A DNA stretch of 64,000 bases from Pelomonas sp. V22 (GTDB lineage: Bacteria; Pseudomonadota; Gammaproteobacteria; Burkholderiales; Burkholderiaceae_C). The stretch spans positions 124,001-188,000 of the forward strand of contig NZ_JAGIXS010000002.1 in NCBI RefSeq assembly GCF_030014915.1, written 5' to 3'. This document shows positions 15,966 through 29,949 of the stretch, piece by piece (positions within the stretch are counted from its first letter, which is position 1; the number at the start of each line of letters is the position of its first letter). A model generated the notes under the pieces. That model made no database searches. It was not told the DNA's origin and worked only from the letters and a program-made list of their open reading frames with translations. Position numbers and translations under genes: made by a program.

Positions 15966-17348
15966 TCAGCTGCCCGCGAGCTTCATCCGCGCCACCAGCA
16001 CCGAGCCGATGGTCTTGGTGCCGAGCGTGTACTGATCGGTGCCGATGCCGGCGATGTCCAGGAACATTTCGCGCAGGTTGCCGGCGATGGTGACTTCATG
16101 CACCGGGTAGGCGATCTCGCCGTTCTCGACCCAGTAGCCGCTGGCGCCGCGTGAGTAGTCGCCAGTCACGTAGTTGACGCCCTGCCCCATCAGCTCGGTG
16201 ACGAAGAGGCCGCGGCCCAAACGGCGCAACATGGTCTTCAGGTCGTCGCCAGGGGCGGTCAGGCGGCTCTTCATCACGAGGTTGTGCGAGCCGCCGGCAT
16301 GGCCGGTCGTGCGCAGGCCGAGCTTGCGGGCCGAATAGGTCGACAGGAAATAGCCCTGCAGCACACCTGCCTCGACGACGCTGCGAGCGCGTGTGATCAC
16401 CCCCTCGTCGTCGAACGGCGAGCTGCCCTTGCCCTTGAGCACATGCGGGTCTTCGGCCACGTCGATGTGCGAGGCCAGCACCGGCTTGCCCAGGCTGTCG
16501 AGCAGGAAGCTGGCCTTGCGGTAGAGCGCACCGCCGCTGGTGGCCTGCACCAGGGCGCCGAGCAGGCCGGCGGCCACGGTGCTCTCGAACAGCACCGGCA
16601 CTTCGGCCGTCTTGACCTTTCGCGCCTTCAGGCGCGACAGCGCGCGCTCGGCGGCATAGCGGCCCACGGCCTCGGGGCTGGCCAGGTCGCCGGCGGCACG
16701 CATCGAGCTGTACCAGGAGTCGCGCTGCATGCCTGCGCCCCGGCCGGCAATCGGCGCCACCGAGATTGAATGGCGCGAGCTGGCATAGCCACCGCGAAAG
16801 CCGCGCGTGTTGCCGGAAACGAAATGCGATTGCTGGGCCGAGGTGGCCGCGCCTTCGGAGTTGGTGATGCGCGAGTCCGTGGCAAAGGCCGCAGCCTCGC
16901 AACGCAGCGCCAGCTCGGCGGCCTTGTCGGCACTCAGGTCCCAAGGGTGGAACAGGTCCAGCTCAGGCCGCGCTGCCACATCCAGCGACAGGTCCTGCTC
17001 GTCCGGCAGGCCGGCCACCGGGTCTTCGGCCGTGAAGCGGGCAATGTCAAAGGCGGCCCGCACCGTGTCCTTCAGTGCCTGGGCCGAGAAGTCGGACGTG
17101 GAGGCATTGCCGCGCCGCTGGCCCAGGTAGACCGAGATGCCGAGCGACTTGTCTCGGTTCAGCTCCACGTTCTCCAACTCACCCTTGCGCACCGAGACCG
17201 ACAGGCCGCACCCCTCGGAGGCCTCAGCACCGGCGTCGCTGGCGCCCAGGCGCTTGGCCTCGAGCAAAGCGTCCTCCACCAACTGGCGGAATTGGTCCTG
17301 CGTGTAGGCGAAACCATGGGCGGCGGAAGACGGCTTGGAGCTGGGCAT
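15966..17348 (-). CDS. pmbA: Metalloprotease PmbA/TldE
   Basis: 460-aa cytoplasmic protein, partner of TldD in a peptidase that degrades unfolded peptides, matures microcin B17 and destroys CcdA in E. coli. Typical features are GCGLSVSVRKGELENVELNRDKSLGI-type sequence near the N-terminus and the C-terminal GVNYVTGDYSRGASGYWVENGEIAYPVHEVT block. TldE itself lacks the zinc-binding HExxxH of TldD, as here. tldD is not in the window. It diverges from yjgA, as pmbA and yjgA do in E. coli. Confidence 0.95.
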   Translation of the reverse strand: MPSSKPSSAAHGFAYTQDQFRQLVEDALLEAKRLGASDAGAEASEGCGLSVSVRKGELENVELNRDKSLGISVYLGQRRGNASTSDFSAQALKDTVRAAFDIARFTAEDPVAGLPDEQDLSLDVAARPELDLFHPWDLSADKAAELALRCEAAAFATDSRITNSEGAATSAQQSHFVSGNTRGFRGGYASSRHSISVAPIAGRGAGMQRDSWYSSMRAAGDLASPEAVGRYAAERALSRLKARKVKTAEVPVLFESTVAAGLLGALVQATSGGALYRKASFLLDSLGKPVLASHIDVAEDPHVLKGKGSSPFDDEGVITRARSVVEAGVLQGYFLSTYSARKLGLRTTGHAGGSHNLVMKSRLTAPGDDLKTMLRRLGRGLFVTELMGQGVNYVTGDYSRGASGYWVENGEIAYPVHEVTIAGNLREMFLDIAGIGTDQYTLGTKTIGSVLVARMKLAGS

Positions 17349-17414
17349 GGGGTTTGTCTGGAGGTGGGGCGCTTATCATACGGGCCCTTCCCATCGCCTT
17401 CTTGCTCCCCCACC

Positions 17415-17966
17415 ATGCGACACCACGACGCCGAAACCCCGTCCGAAGACGACGATTTCGACCGCCCCAGCAAGAGCCAGAAGAAGCGCGACATGCACGA
17501 TCTGCAGGACCTCGGCGAGGACCTGCTGACCCTGCCCGCCAGTCGCCTCGAACCGCTGAACCTGCCCGAGATCCTGCTGGAAGCGATCCGCGACGCCAAG
17601 AAGATCACCGCCCATGAAGGCCGGCGCCGCCAGATGCAATACCTCGGCAAGCTGATGCGCCGCGAGGACCCGGGCCCGATCCGCGAAGCCGTGGCCGCCT
17701 TCAAACTCGGCCATGCCCAGGACAGCCTGGCCCTGCACCAGGCCGAAGGCTGGCGTGAGCGCCTACTGAGCAGCGACAACGAACTGCAGGTCTTCGTCAA
17801 GGAATTCGCCGGCACCGATGTGCAGCAGCTGCGCAGCCTGGTGCGCGCGGCGCGCAAGGACGCCTCGGCAGCGCCCGAGCAGCGCAGCGGGCGTGCGTTC
17901 CGCGAGCTGTTCCAGTTCATCAAGGCCACGCTCCTGAGCGCCAGCAAGGATGCGGCCGATGAGTGA
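17415..17966 (+). CDS. yjgA: Ribosome biogenesis factor YjgA (DarP)
   Basis: 183-aa DUF615 protein that binds late 50S ribosome precursors. An acidic N-terminus (MRHHDAETPSEDDDFDRPSKSQ) is followed by the family core KSQKKRDMHDLQDLGEDLLTLP and the C-terminal FRELFQFIK segment. Start ATG 17415 gives the family length; the frame stays open much farther upstream but reads through pmbA antisense. It overlaps the mog start by 8 bases. Confidence 0.92.
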   Translation: MRHHDAETPSEDDDFDRPSKSQKKRDMHDLQDLGEDLLTLPASRLEPLNLPEILLEAIRDAKKITAHEGRRRQMQYLGKLMRREDPGPIREAVAAFKLGHAQDSLALHQAEGWRERLLSSDNELQVFVKEFAGTDVQQLRSLVRAARKDASAAPEQRSGRAFRELFQFIKATLLSASKDAADE

Positions 17967-18540
17967 GGCGGCGCAGACCGTCCGGATCGGCATCGTGTCC
18001 ATCAGCGACCGCGCTTCGACCGGCGTCTACGAAGACAAGGGGTTGCCGACGCTGCAGGACTGGCTGACCAGCGCCCTGCTGAACCCCATCGAGTTCCAGC
18101 CCCGCCTGATTCCCGATGAACGGGCCATGATCTCTGCCACGCTGCGCGAACTGGTCGACGAGGCGCAGTGCGACCTGGTGCTGACCACCGGCGGCACGGG
18201 CCCGGCGCTGCGCGACGTCACGCCCGAGGCCACGCTGGACGTGGCCGACCGCGAGATGCCCGGCTTCGGCGAGCAGATGCGCCAGATCTCGCTGCACTTC
18301 GTGCCCACGGCCATCCTGTCGCGCCAGGTCGCGGTGATACGCGGCAAGGCCCTGATCATCAACCTGCCTGGCCAGCCGAAGGCGATTGCCGAGACCCTGG
18401 CCGGCCACCCGGCCGCCAGCGGCATCTTTGCCGCCGTGCCCTACTGCATCGACCTGCTGCAAGGCCCCTACCTGGAAACCCGCGAGGAGGTCTGCAAGGC
18501 CTTCCGCCCCAAATCCGCATTGCGACCCAAGACATCATGA
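17959..18540 (+). CDS. mog: Molybdopterin adenylyltransferase
   Basis: 193-aa enzyme that adenylates molybdopterin before molybdenum insertion. It has the MoCF-domain motifs IGIVSISDRAS (residues 10-20), LTTGGTG near 75-81 and GKALIINLPGQPKA near 133. ATG 17959 is preferred over 17950 because AAGGA lies eight bases before it. The stop overlaps slyD. The IorAB molybdo-enzyme at 42.6-45.3 kb would need this cofactor. Confidence 0.92.
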   Translation: MSEAAQTVRIGIVSISDRASTGVYEDKGLPTLQDWLTSALLNPIEFQPRLIPDERAMISATLRELVDEAQCDLVLTTGGTGPALRDVTPEATLDVADREMPGFGEQMRQISLHFVPTAILSRQVAVIRGKALIINLPGQPKAIAETLAGHPAASGIFAAVPYCIDLLQGPYLETREEVCKAFRPKSALRPKTS

Positions 18541-19013
18541 AGATCACCAAAGACACCATCGCCACCCTGCATCTGAAGGTGGCTGACGCCAAGGGCCAGC
18601 TGATCGAGGCCTCCAAGGAGCCCATGGCCTGCCTGATCGGCGGCTACGGCAACACGCTGCCGGCCGTCGAAGAAGCACTGGAAGGCCAGGAAGCCGGCTA
18701 CCAGGTCACGCTGACGCTGACGCCCGACCGCGCCTTCGGCGAGCGCGATGAGGCCCTGGCCCGCACGCTGGCGAAGAAGGACTTCCCGCCCGGCGTCAAG
18801 GTCGGCGGCCAGCTGGAGCTGCGCGAGGGCGACGGCGAGTTCAAGCTCTACAACGTGGTCAAAATCAAGGGCGACACCGTGCTGCTCGATGGCAACCATC
18901 CGCTGGCCGGCATGACGCTGAAGGTCGCGATCAAGGTCGTTTCGGTGCGCGGCGCCTCGGCCGAAGAAATCGCCCACGGCCACGCCCACGGCGACCACGG
19001 CCACCACCACTGA
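18537..19013 (+). CDS. slyD: FKBP-type peptidyl-prolyl isomerase SlyD
   Basis: 158-aa cytoplasmic chaperone/isomerase. The FKBP core is interrupted by the insert-in-flap domain, with PDRAFGERDE and GNHPLAGMTLKVAIKVVSVR as SlyD signatures. The tail is short and histidine-rich (AHGHAHGDHGHHH) and should bind nickel or other metals, shorter than the tail of E. coli SlyD. The start overlaps the mog stop (ATCATGA). Confidence 0.94.
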   Translation: MKITKDTIATLHLKVADAKGQLIEASKEPMACLIGGYGNTLPAVEEALEGQEAGYQVTLTLTPDRAFGERDEALARTLAKKDFPPGVKVGGQLELREGDGEFKLYNVVKIKGDTVLLDGNHPLAGMTLKVAIKVVSVRGASAEEIAHGHAHGDHGHHH

Positions 19014-19030
19014 ATCGCTGAATCGCTGGC

Positions 19031-19804
19031 CTACTTGCTGACGAGCTGGTTCAGCTTGTCAGCCTCGAAGTTCTCGGTCAGCGCCGCATCGGTCGGCACG
19101 CAGTCCTTGCGGGAGGCGCTGGCCGACAGGGTCTCAATGGCCTTCCAGAGCATCGCAATCTGGTGCTCGTGCCCGGCGGCGTTGTCGATCAGGCCCTTCA
19201 TGGCCTGGGCCACCGGGTCATCGCCGGCCGTCACGCCATAGGCCGAGAAGCCCATCTTGGCGGCGGCCTCCTCACGCTTGGCATCGGCCTGAGCCTCGAT
19301 GATGCGGGCCGGGTTGCCCACCGCCGTGGCACCAGCAGGCACCGGCCGCGTTACCACCGCACCCGAGCCCACTCGGGCGCCAGTACCGATGGTGAAACCA
19401 CCCAGCACGCAGGCATTGGCGCCGATGATCACGCCGGCCTCCAGCGTTGGATGGCGTTTCGCACCCTTGACCAGGGCCGTGCCGCCCAGGGTCACGCCCT
19501 GGTAGATCGTGCAGCCGTCGCCGATCTCGGCCATCTCGCCGATGACGATGCCCATGCCGTGGTCGATGAAGACACGGCGGCCAATGGTGGCGCCCGGGTG
19601 GATCTCGATGCCGGTCAGGAAGCGGCCGATGTTGGAAAGAAAACGCCCCAGCCACCTGAGGCCATGAGTCCAGCACCAATGCGAAAGGCGATGCAGTTGT
19701 AGCGCGTGCAAACCGGGATAACAGGTCAGCACCTCCCAGGCCGACCGGGCAGCCGGATCACGCTCGAGGATGCAGGCGATGTCGTCGCGGAGGCGCTGGA
19801 ACAT
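19031..19804 (-). CDS. cysE: Serine O-acetyltransferase
   Basis: First step of cysteine synthesis from serine (O-acetylserine formation). 257 aa: an N-terminal helical part, then the left-handed beta-helix with IEIHPGATIGRRVFIDHGMGIVIGE and the catalytic-loop sequence GVTLGGT, and a long C-terminal tail. The ATG 19804 gives the short form MFQRLRDDIACIL common in Burkholderiales. It lies 43 bases after trmJ on the same strand, the likely operon partner. It converges on slyD. Confidence 0.93.
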   Translation of the reverse strand: MFQRLRDDIACILERDPAARSAWEVLTCYPGLHALQLHRLSHWCWTHGLRWLGRFLSNIGRFLTGIEIHPGATIGRRVFIDHGMGIVIGEMAEIGDGCTIYQGVTLGGTALVKGAKRHPTLEAGVIIGANACVLGGFTIGTGARVGSGAVVTRPVPAGATAVGNPARIIEAQADAKREEAAAKMGFSAYGVTAGDDPVAQAMKGLIDNAAGHEHQIAMLWKAIETLSASASRKDCVPTDAALTENFEADKLNQLVSK

Positions 19805-19847
19805 GGAGGGGTTTTCCAATGAGGGCCGGCCAGTGTATCTACCGCTA

Positions 19848-20588
19848 TCAACCCTTGTCGGGCGGGGCTTCTTTGGCCATGGCGCGAGCAATGCCGCGCA
19901 GGATATGGACCTCTTCAGCCGTCAATTGAGCCCGATTGAACATCTGATTCAAACGCGGCATCAGCTTCTTGGGCGCTGCCGGGTCGAGGTAGCCGATGGC
20001 TTCCAGCGAGGCCTGCAGATGGGTCAAAAGGCCCTGCACGGCACGGCCGTCAGCGATGTTGGCGTCGGGCGTGCGTGGGGCCACCTCGAAGCCGCCCAGC
20101 GCCTGGCGCCAGTCGTAGGCCAGCAGCTGCACGGCTTGCGCGAGGTTCAGCGAGCCGTAGTCGGGATGCGTCGGAATGGAGAGCACCGCATGGCAGCGGT
20201 AGACGTCTTCATTGCTCATGCCATAGCGCTCCGAGCCGAACACCAGGCCGAGCTTGTGGCCGCCGCCCGCCAGCTCCGCGAACAGCGAACGCGGCTCGCG
20301 CGTCGGCGGGCCAAAGTCGCGTGGCGTCATGGCCGTGGCGCAGGCGAACGTCACGCCGTCCAGCGCTTCTTCCAGGGTCTCGACGACACGGGCCCGGGCC
20401 AGGATGTCGGCCGCGCCACTGGCCATGGCCACCGTCTCTTCCTGGCACAGCACATCGGCAAAGCGGGGCTGCACGAGCACCAGCTCGGAGAAGCCCATCA
20501 CCTTCATTGCACGCGCGGTGGCCCCCACATTGCCGGGGTGGCTGGTCTGGATCAGGATGAATCGTGTGGATTCCACGCGGTCGCTCAT
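19848..20588 (-). CDS. trmJ: tRNA (cytidine/uridine-2'-O-)-methyltransferase TrmJ
   Basis: 246-aa SPOUT methyltransferase for position 32 of tRNAs. The N-terminal [23 protein letters not shown], the mid-protein [15 protein letters not shown] and the knot sequence [15 protein letters not shown] are characteristic. A C-terminal helical extension of about 80 residues ends the protein, as in TrmJ. It diverges from suhB. Confidence 0.93.
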   Translation of the reverse strand: MSDRVESTRFILIQTSHPGNVGATARAMKVMGFSELVLVQPRFADVLCQEETVAMASGAADILARARVVETLEEALDGVTFACATAMTPRDFGPPTREPRSLFAELAGGGHKLGLVFGSERYGMSNEDVYRCHAVLSIPTHPDYGSLNLAQAVQLLAYDWRQALGGFEVAPRTPDANIADGRAVQGLLTHLQASLEAIGYLDPAAPKKLMPRLNQMFNRAQLTAEEVHILRGIARAMAKEAPPDKG

Positions 20589-20616
20589 TGGGGATATCCC
20601 GGCTCTCGGCTAAAAT
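20588..20616 (+). promoter_or_regulatory. Promoter of suhB
   Basis: TTGGGG (20588-20593) and TAAAAT (20611-20616) with a 17-base spacer, about 95 bases before suhB. The first bases overlap the trmJ start codon. Confidence 0.5.
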
Positions 20617-20710
20617 GTTCGATTATCCGTGGCGCCCAAAGCAACTTTGCTGCTGCCACACGCTCTTTCTCTTCGCCAGTCCACCTCAATTCGTCGCAGG
20701 GTCTCCACGC

Positions 20711-21655
20711 ATGACGCAAGCTTCACTCCATCCCATGCTCAATGTCGCCATCAAGGCGGCGCGCGCAGCCGGTGCCATCATCAACCGCGCTTCGCTGGAC
20801 CTCGACATCCTCAAGATCAACAGCAAGTCGCCCAACGACTTCGTGACCGAGGTGGACCACGCCGCCGAGGAAGTGATCATCGAGACGCTTCTGCAGGCCT
20901 ATCCCGACCACGGCATCCTCGCCGAAGAGTCGGGCCGCACCCGCGGCAACAAGACGTCTGAGTTCGTCTGGATCATCGATCCGCTGGACGGCACCACCAA
21001 TTTCATCCACGGCTTCCCGGTCTATGCCGTGTCCATCGCGCTGTCGCATCGCGGCGTGATCCAGCAGGCCGTGGTCTATGACCCGACCCGCAACGACCTG
21101 TTCTACGCCACCAAGGGCCGTGGCGCCTACCTGAACGACAAGCGCCTGCGCGTCTCCAAGCGCACCCGCATGGGCGACGCCCTGATCGGCACCGGCTTCC
21201 CCTTCCGCAAGGGCGACAACTTCAAGCGCTACGTGAAGATGTTCGAAGAGGTCATGCAGCTCTGTGCCGGCCTGCGCCGCCCGGGCGCTGCCGCACTGGA
21301 CCTCTGCTATGTGGCAGCCGGCTACTACGACGCCTTCTTCGAAACCGGCCTGCAGCCCTGGGACCTGGCCGCCGGCTCGCTGATCATCACCGAGGCCGGT
21401 GGCCTGATCGGCAACTTCACCGGCGAGAGCGACTATCTGCACCAGCGCGAAGTGGTGGCCGGCAGCCCCAAGATCTACGGCCAGCTCGTGCAGATCCTGA
21501 CGCCCTACACCCGCGTGATCAAGGTTGAGGACGAGGCCGCAGCACCTGCCAAACCGGCCGCCAAGAGCGCTGCCGAGGTGCTGGCTGAGGGTGCGGCGCC
21601 GAAGAAGCGCGCTGCGGTGCGCATCAAGAAGTCGGACGACGGCGCGCCGGTCTAA
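20711..21655 (+). CDS. suhB: Inositol-1-monophosphatase family protein SuhB
   Basis: 314-aa magnesium-dependent phosphatase fold. In E. coli SuhB also joins the rRNA antitermination complex. Metal-site motifs are EESG (near residue 76), [10 protein letters not shown] (near 93-102) and [16 protein letters not shown] (near 216-231). A non-conserved, Ala/Lys-rich tail of about 50 residues follows the fold ([14 protein letters not shown]). ATG 20711 has the family N-terminus. An intrinsic terminator follows. Confidence 0.94.
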   Translation: MTQASLHPMLNVAIKAARAAGAIINRASLDLDILKINSKSPNDFVTEVDHAAEEVIIETLLQAYPDHGILAEESGRTRGNKTSEFVWIIDPLDGTTNFIHGFPVYAVSIALSHRGVIQQAVVYDPTRNDLFYATKGRGAYLNDKRLRVSKRTRMGDALIGTGFPFRKGDNFKRYVKMFEEVMQLCAGLRRPGAAALDLCYVAAGYYDAFFETGLQPWDLAAGSLIITEAGGLIGNFTGESDYLHQREVVAGSPKIYGQLVQILTPYTRVIKVEDEAAAPAKPAAKSAAEVLAEGAAPKKRAAVRIKKSDDGAPV

Positions 21656-21678
21656 ACTTCCGCCCCAAGACATCTGCC

Positions 21679-21703
21679 AAAGCCCTCTGTCGAGGGCTTT
21701 GTT
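21679..21703 (+). terminator. Intrinsic terminator after suhB
   Basis: AAAGCCCTC (21679-21687), loop TGTC, GAGGGCTTT (21692-21700), then GTT. Confidence 0.85.
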
Positions 21704-21723
21704 CATTTCTAGCCGCCCTGCCG

Positions 21724-24317
21724 ATGAGCCAAGCTGCCACCGCTTCTGCCGACTTTTCTGCCCACACCCCGGTGATGGCACAGTACCTGCGCCTCAAGTC
21801 TGCGCATCCGGACGACATGGTGTTCTTCCGCATGGGCGACTTCTACGAGGTCTTCTACGACGACGCGCGCAAGGCCAACCAGCTGCTCGACATCACGCTG
21901 ACCACGCGCGGCCAGAGCGCCGGCGAGCCGGTGGTGATGGCGGGCGTGCCGGTGCATGCGCTGGAGTCGTATCTGGCCAAGCTGATCAAGCTTGGCGTGG
22001 CCGTGGCGATTGCCGAGCAGGTCGGCGACGTGGCGACGAGCAAGGGCCCGGTCGAGCGCAAGATCGTCCGCGTGGTCACGCCCGGCACGGTGACCGACAC
22101 CGAGCTGCTGGCCGACAAGCAGGATTCCGTGCTGCTGGCCGTGGCCACGCAAGGCAAGACGCTGGGCCTGGCCTGGCTCTCGCTGACGCAGGGCCAAATC
22201 GGCCTGTCGGAATGCAAGGAGGCCGAGTTGCCCTCATGGCTCGCCCGCCTCTCGCCGGCCGAGGTGCTGGTGGACCGCGAGCGCCAGCCCGGCGCGGTGC
22301 TGGCCGCGCGCCTGCCGATTACCAACCGACCGAGCTGGCAGTTCGACAGCCAGCTCGGTGCCCGCAAGCTCTGCGAGCAGCTCGGTGTGGCCAGCCTGGC
22401 CGGCTTCAACGCACAAGAGTTGACCGCCGCACAGGCCGCCGCCGCCGCACTCCTGAGCTTTGCCGAGCACACCCAGGGCCGCGCGCTGGCCCATGTGAAG
22501 CTCCTGCAGGTGCAGCGCAGCACCGATTTGCTGGACCTGCCGCCCGCCAGCCAGCGCAACCTCGAACTGACGCAGACGCTGCGCGGCGAAACCGCGCCGA
22601 CCCTGCTCTCGCTGCTGGACAGCTGCCGCACCGGCATGGGCAGCCGCGCGCTGCGCCATTGGCTGTTGCACCCCAAGCGCGAACGCGGCGAAGCCATGGC
22701 CCGGCATGGCGCCATCGAGGCGCTGCAGCGCAGCGGCTTCGAGCGTCTGCGTGAATCGCTGCGCCATGTCTCCGACGTCGAGCGCATCGCCGCCCGCATC
22801 GCCCTGCGCCAGGTGCGCCCGCGCGAGCTGACCGGTTTGCGTGCGACCTTGCAAGCCCTGCCGCAATTGCAGACCACGCTGCCACAGGGCTCGGCCCTGA
22901 TCGACCAGTTGGCCGTGGGCCTGCGTGCCTCGCCCCACATCGAAGAGCTGCTGCGCCACGCGATTGCCGAGGAGCCGGCCGTGCTGATGCGCGACGGCGG
23001 CGTGATCGCCGGCGGCTTCGATGCCGAGCTGGACGAGCTGCGCGGCATCCAGGAAAACTGCGACGCCTTCCTGCTCGACCTGGAGACCCGCGAGCGCGCC
23101 CGCACCGGCATTGCCAATCTGCGCGTGCAGTACAACAAGGTCCATGGCTTCTACATCGAGGTCACGCAGGGCCAGGTCGACAAGGTGCCGATGGACTACC
23201 AGCGCCGCCAGACGCTGAAGAACGCCGAGCGCTACATCACGCCGGAGCTGAAAGCGTTCGAGGACAAGGCGCTCTCGGCCAACGAGCGGGCGCTGGCGCG
23301 CGAGAAGTACCTCTACGAATTGGTGATCGACCAATTGATCGAAGAGCTGCAGCCGCTCTCCCGCCTGGGCCGCGCGCTGGCCAGCCTCGATGCCTTGGCT
23401 GCGCTGGCCGAACGTGCCGCGACGCTGAGCTGGTGCCGGCCGGAATTCGTCAGCCAGCCCTGCGTAGAGATCGCCAGCGGCCGCCATCCGGTCGTCGAAA
23501 TGCGCTTGCGCGAAACCGGCGCCGGCGAGTTCATGGCCAACGATTGTCGGCTCGACGCGCGCACCCGCATGCTGGTGATCACCGGCCCCAACATGGGCGG
23601 CAAGAGCACCTTCATGCGCCAGGTGGCCTTGATCGCCCTGCTGGCCGCCATCGGCAGCTACGTGCCGGCGGCGAGTTGCCGCCTCGGCCCCATTGATGCG
23701 ATCCACACCCGCATCGGCGCGGCCGACGACCTGGCCAATGCGCAATCGACCTTCATGATGGAGATGACCGAGGCCGCCGCCATCCTGCACAGCGCCACCG
23801 AGCAATCGCTGGTGCTGATGGACGAAATCGGCCGGGGCACCTCCACGTTCGACGGCCTCGCCCTGGCCGGCGCCATCGCCAGCCATTTGCACGACAAGTG
23901 CAAGGCCTTCACCCTGTTCGCCACGCACTACTTCGAGCTGACCGAATTTCCTGCCAAGCATGGCCAGGCCAGCAACTGCCATGTGGGCGTGGCCGAGAGC
24001 GGCGAAGACATCGTCTTCCTGCACGAGATCCAGCCCGGTCCGGCCAGCCGCAGCTACGGCGTGCAGGTCGCCCGCCTGGCTGGCATGCCCACGAGCCTGG
24101 TCAGGCAAGCACGTGCCACGCTGGAGGCGTTGGAGACCAAGGCCAGCGAGGGCGTGCAGCAGATCGACCTGTTCGCCGCGCCGCCGCCGGAGAACCCGGT
24201 GGCTGTCGCCGCCGAGACCAGCGCGCTCTATGAAGCGGTGCAAGATCTCGATCCCGACGCATTGACGCCCCGCGAGGCGCTGGATGCGCTGTACCGCCTT
24301 AAGGCACTCGCCAAGCC

Positions 24318-24321
<4 letters not shown>
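21724..24321 (+). CDS. mutS: DNA mismatch repair protein MutS
   Basis: 865-aa mismatch-recognition ATPase. The N-terminal FYE mismatch-wedge motif is at residues 38-42 (GDFYE), the Walker [10 protein letters not shown] starts at 621, and the ABC signature region [11 protein letters not shown] and [13 protein letters not shown] follow. A composition-typical C-terminal tail ends the protein. It starts 21 bases after the suhB terminator and overlaps the next gene by 4 bases. Confidence 0.98.
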
Positions 24322-26859
<2,538 letters not shown>

Positions 26860-26870
26860 GCCTTGCCCCG

Positions 26871-26910
26871 CCTGCGCTGCTCAATTGCTCAGCAAGATGT
26901 TCAGCGCAGG
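26871..26910. other. Nested hairpin between pyrG and eno
   Basis: CCTGCGCTG (26871-26879) pairs perfectly with CAGCGCAGG (26902-26910). Inside, TTGC-TCA-GCAA (26885-26895) forms a second stem. No T-run follows. It could end or process the pyrG transcript or sit in the eno leader. Confidence 0.5.
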
Positions 26911-26969
26911 TAACGGATCGCTGGCAGGATGCGGCCCGAAAAGATTTTTTGACTCTTGGAGACTTTTGA

Positions 26970-28256
<1,287 letters not shown>

Positions 28257-28276
28257 GCCAAGGCTACACTCGCCGC

Positions 28277-28546
28277 GTGCGCGTCCTCAGCATCATCCTC
28301 GCCGCGTTTCTCTTGCTGATCCAGGGTCAACTCTGGTTCGGCAAGGGTGGCATCGGCCGTGGCGTGAATTTGCGCGAGGAACTGCGCGTGGCGGAGGCCG
28401 CCAACGACAAGGCCCGTGCCCGCAACGCCCAGCTCGAAGCCGAGCTGCGCGACCTGCGCGAAGGTCTCGAGATGGTCGAGGAAAAGGCCCGCTTCGAGCT
28501 GGGCATGGTCAAGCCCGACGAGATCTACGTCCAAGTCTTGCGCTGA
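28277..28546 (+). CDS. ftsB: Cell division protein FtsB
   Basis: 89-aa single-pass inner-membrane protein of the FtsQLB complex. One N-terminal transmembrane helix (residues 2-18, ending in the conserved QLWFGKGG) is followed by a periplasmic coiled coil (REELRVAEAANDKARARNAQLEAEL) and the conserved ending EEKARFELGMVKPDE. The start is a GTG. It sits 20 bases after eno, the usual eno-ftsB order. Confidence 0.92.
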   Translation: MRVLSIILAAFLLLIQGQLWFGKGGIGRGVNLREELRVAEAANDKARARNAQLEAELRDLREGLEMVEEKARFELGMVKPDEIYVQVLR

Positions 28547-28564
28547 TCGACGCTGTCTTCACCG

Positions 28565-29194
28565 ATGGACGCACTGCTGCTCTCGCTGCAACCACTGTTC
28601 GCGCCCGCGTTTGAACTGCTGGGCAGCCCCATCACCTGGGCCGAGCTCATTGCCTTCGTGCTGGCCGTGTGGATGGTGATATGCAATATGCGGGTCCATG
28701 CCCTGGCCTGGCCGCTGGCCCTCATCTCCTCCCTGCTCTACTTCCTCTTGTTCTGGAGCGGCAAGCTCTATGGCGAGGCCTCGCTGCAGTTGGTCTTTGC
28801 CGCGCTCTCGATCTGGGGCTGGTGGCAATGGCTGCGCGGCACGGCCGACGACGGCAGCGCCTTGCGCGTGCGGCTCCTGAGCACACGCGGCCGGCTCGCC
28901 GCGCTGGTGCTGACCCTGCTGGCCTGGCCTGCCCTCGGCCTCTTCCTGGCCCGCCAGACCGATTCCACCGTGCCCTTCTGGGACGCCTTCCCCACCGTCG
29001 CCAGTCTGCTCGGCCAATGGCTGCTCGGTCGCAAGTACCAGGAGAACTGGGGCGTCTGGATCGTGGTCAACACGGTCAGCGTGGCCCTGTTCGCCTACAA
29101 GGGCTACTGGCTGACGGTGGTGCTCTACGCGGTCTTCATTCCGATGTCGATGGCCGGCTGGCGCGCCTGGCAGCGTCAGATGGCGCATGCCTGA
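28565..29194 (+). CDS. pnuC: Nicotinamide riboside transporter PnuC
   Basis: 209-aa inner-membrane protein with about seven helices that imports nicotinamide riboside by facilitated diffusion. It has the family features ITWAELIAFVLAVWMVICN, the substrate-site WGWWQW motif (near residues 79-84) and KYQENWGVWIVVN near 157. It overlaps the kinase-like gene by 8 bases, so uptake and phosphorylation are genetically coupled. Confidence 0.9.
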   Translation: MDALLLSLQPLFAPAFELLGSPITWAELIAFVLAVWMVICNMRVHALAWPLALISSLLYFLLFWSGKLYGEASLQLVFAALSIWGWWQWLRGTADDGSALRVRLLSTRGRLAALVLTLLAWPALGLFLARQTDSTVPFWDAFPTVASLLGQWLLGRKYQENWGVWIVVNTVSVALFAYKGYWLTVVLYAVFIPMSMAGWRAWQRQMAHA

Positions 29195-29864
29195 CTCCAG
29201 CGCTCCCTTGATCGTCGCCATCGTCGGCACCGAGAGCAGCGGCAAATCGACGCTGGCGCAGGCGCTGCGTGAGCGGCTCTCCAACGAGCATGGCCTGGAC
29301 TGCGCCCTGGTCAGCGAATGGCTGCGCGATTGGTGCTACCGCGAAGGCCGCACGCCCCGCGAGGACGAACAGCTCAGCATCGCCAACGAGCAGGCCCGGC
29401 TGATCGAGGCCGCCGCCCGCGAGCACGAGCTGGTGATCTGCGACACCACGCCGCTGATGATCGCGATCTACAGCGAGTTCATCTTCGGCGACCCCAGCCT
29501 GCTGGCCGAGGCCTTGGCCTTCCAGCGCCGCTGCAGCATCACGCTGCTGACTGCGCCCGACCTGCCTTGGGAAGCCGATGTGCTGCGCGACAGCCCGGCG
29601 GTGCAAGCGCCTATCGATGCGCTGATTCGCGGCCACCTGCTGTCAGCCAATCTGCCCTGGGCCTCGATCACCGGCAGCGGCGCGGCCCGCCTCGAATCGG
29701 CGCTGGATGCGCTGACGCCGTTGCTGGCAAGACCAGACCGAGCTGCCGGCCTCTTCAGCCGCCTGCAGCAACAGCAGGCCGCGCAAAAGCCCTGGCGCTG
29801 GACCTGCGAGCAATGTGATGTGCCGGAGTGCGAGCACCGGCTGGCTGCAGAGCGCCCACGCTGA
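29187..29864 (+). CDS. NadR-like ribosylnicotinamide kinase (single domain)
   Basis: 225-aa P-loop protein with Walker A GTESSGKST at residues 14-22 and the NadR-type region ICDTTPLMIAIYSEFIFGD near 75-95. Bifunctional NadR joins this kinase to an NMN adenylyltransferase and sometimes a repressor domain; here only the kinase is present. A Cys/His-bearing tail (CEQCDVPECEH, near 209-219) could bind a metal. By its place after pnuC it should trap imported nicotinamide riboside as NMN. Confidence 0.82.
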   Translation: MPDSSAPLIVAIVGTESSGKSTLAQALRERLSNEHGLDCALVSEWLRDWCYREGRTPREDEQLSIANEQARLIEAAAREHELVICDTTPLMIAIYSEFIFGDPSLLAEALAFQRRCSITLLTAPDLPWEADVLRDSPAVQAPIDALIRGHLLSANLPWASITGSGAARLESALDALTPLLARPDRAAGLFSRLQQQQAAQKPWRWTCEQCDVPECEHRLAAERPR

Positions 29865-29910
29865 GCCCGGCCAGGCAACAGCCCCAGCAACAAAGTACAA
29901 ACGTTTGCTG

Positions 29911-29916
29911 CCTAGA
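29911..29916 (+). promoter_or_regulatory. -10 box before the nucleotidase gene
   Basis: TAGAAT at 29911-29916 would give a leader of about 27 bases before the ATG. The -35 is unclear. Confidence 0.35.
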
Positions 29917-29949
29917 ATCCGACCCACGCCCGCCGTAAGGATTCCCTTC

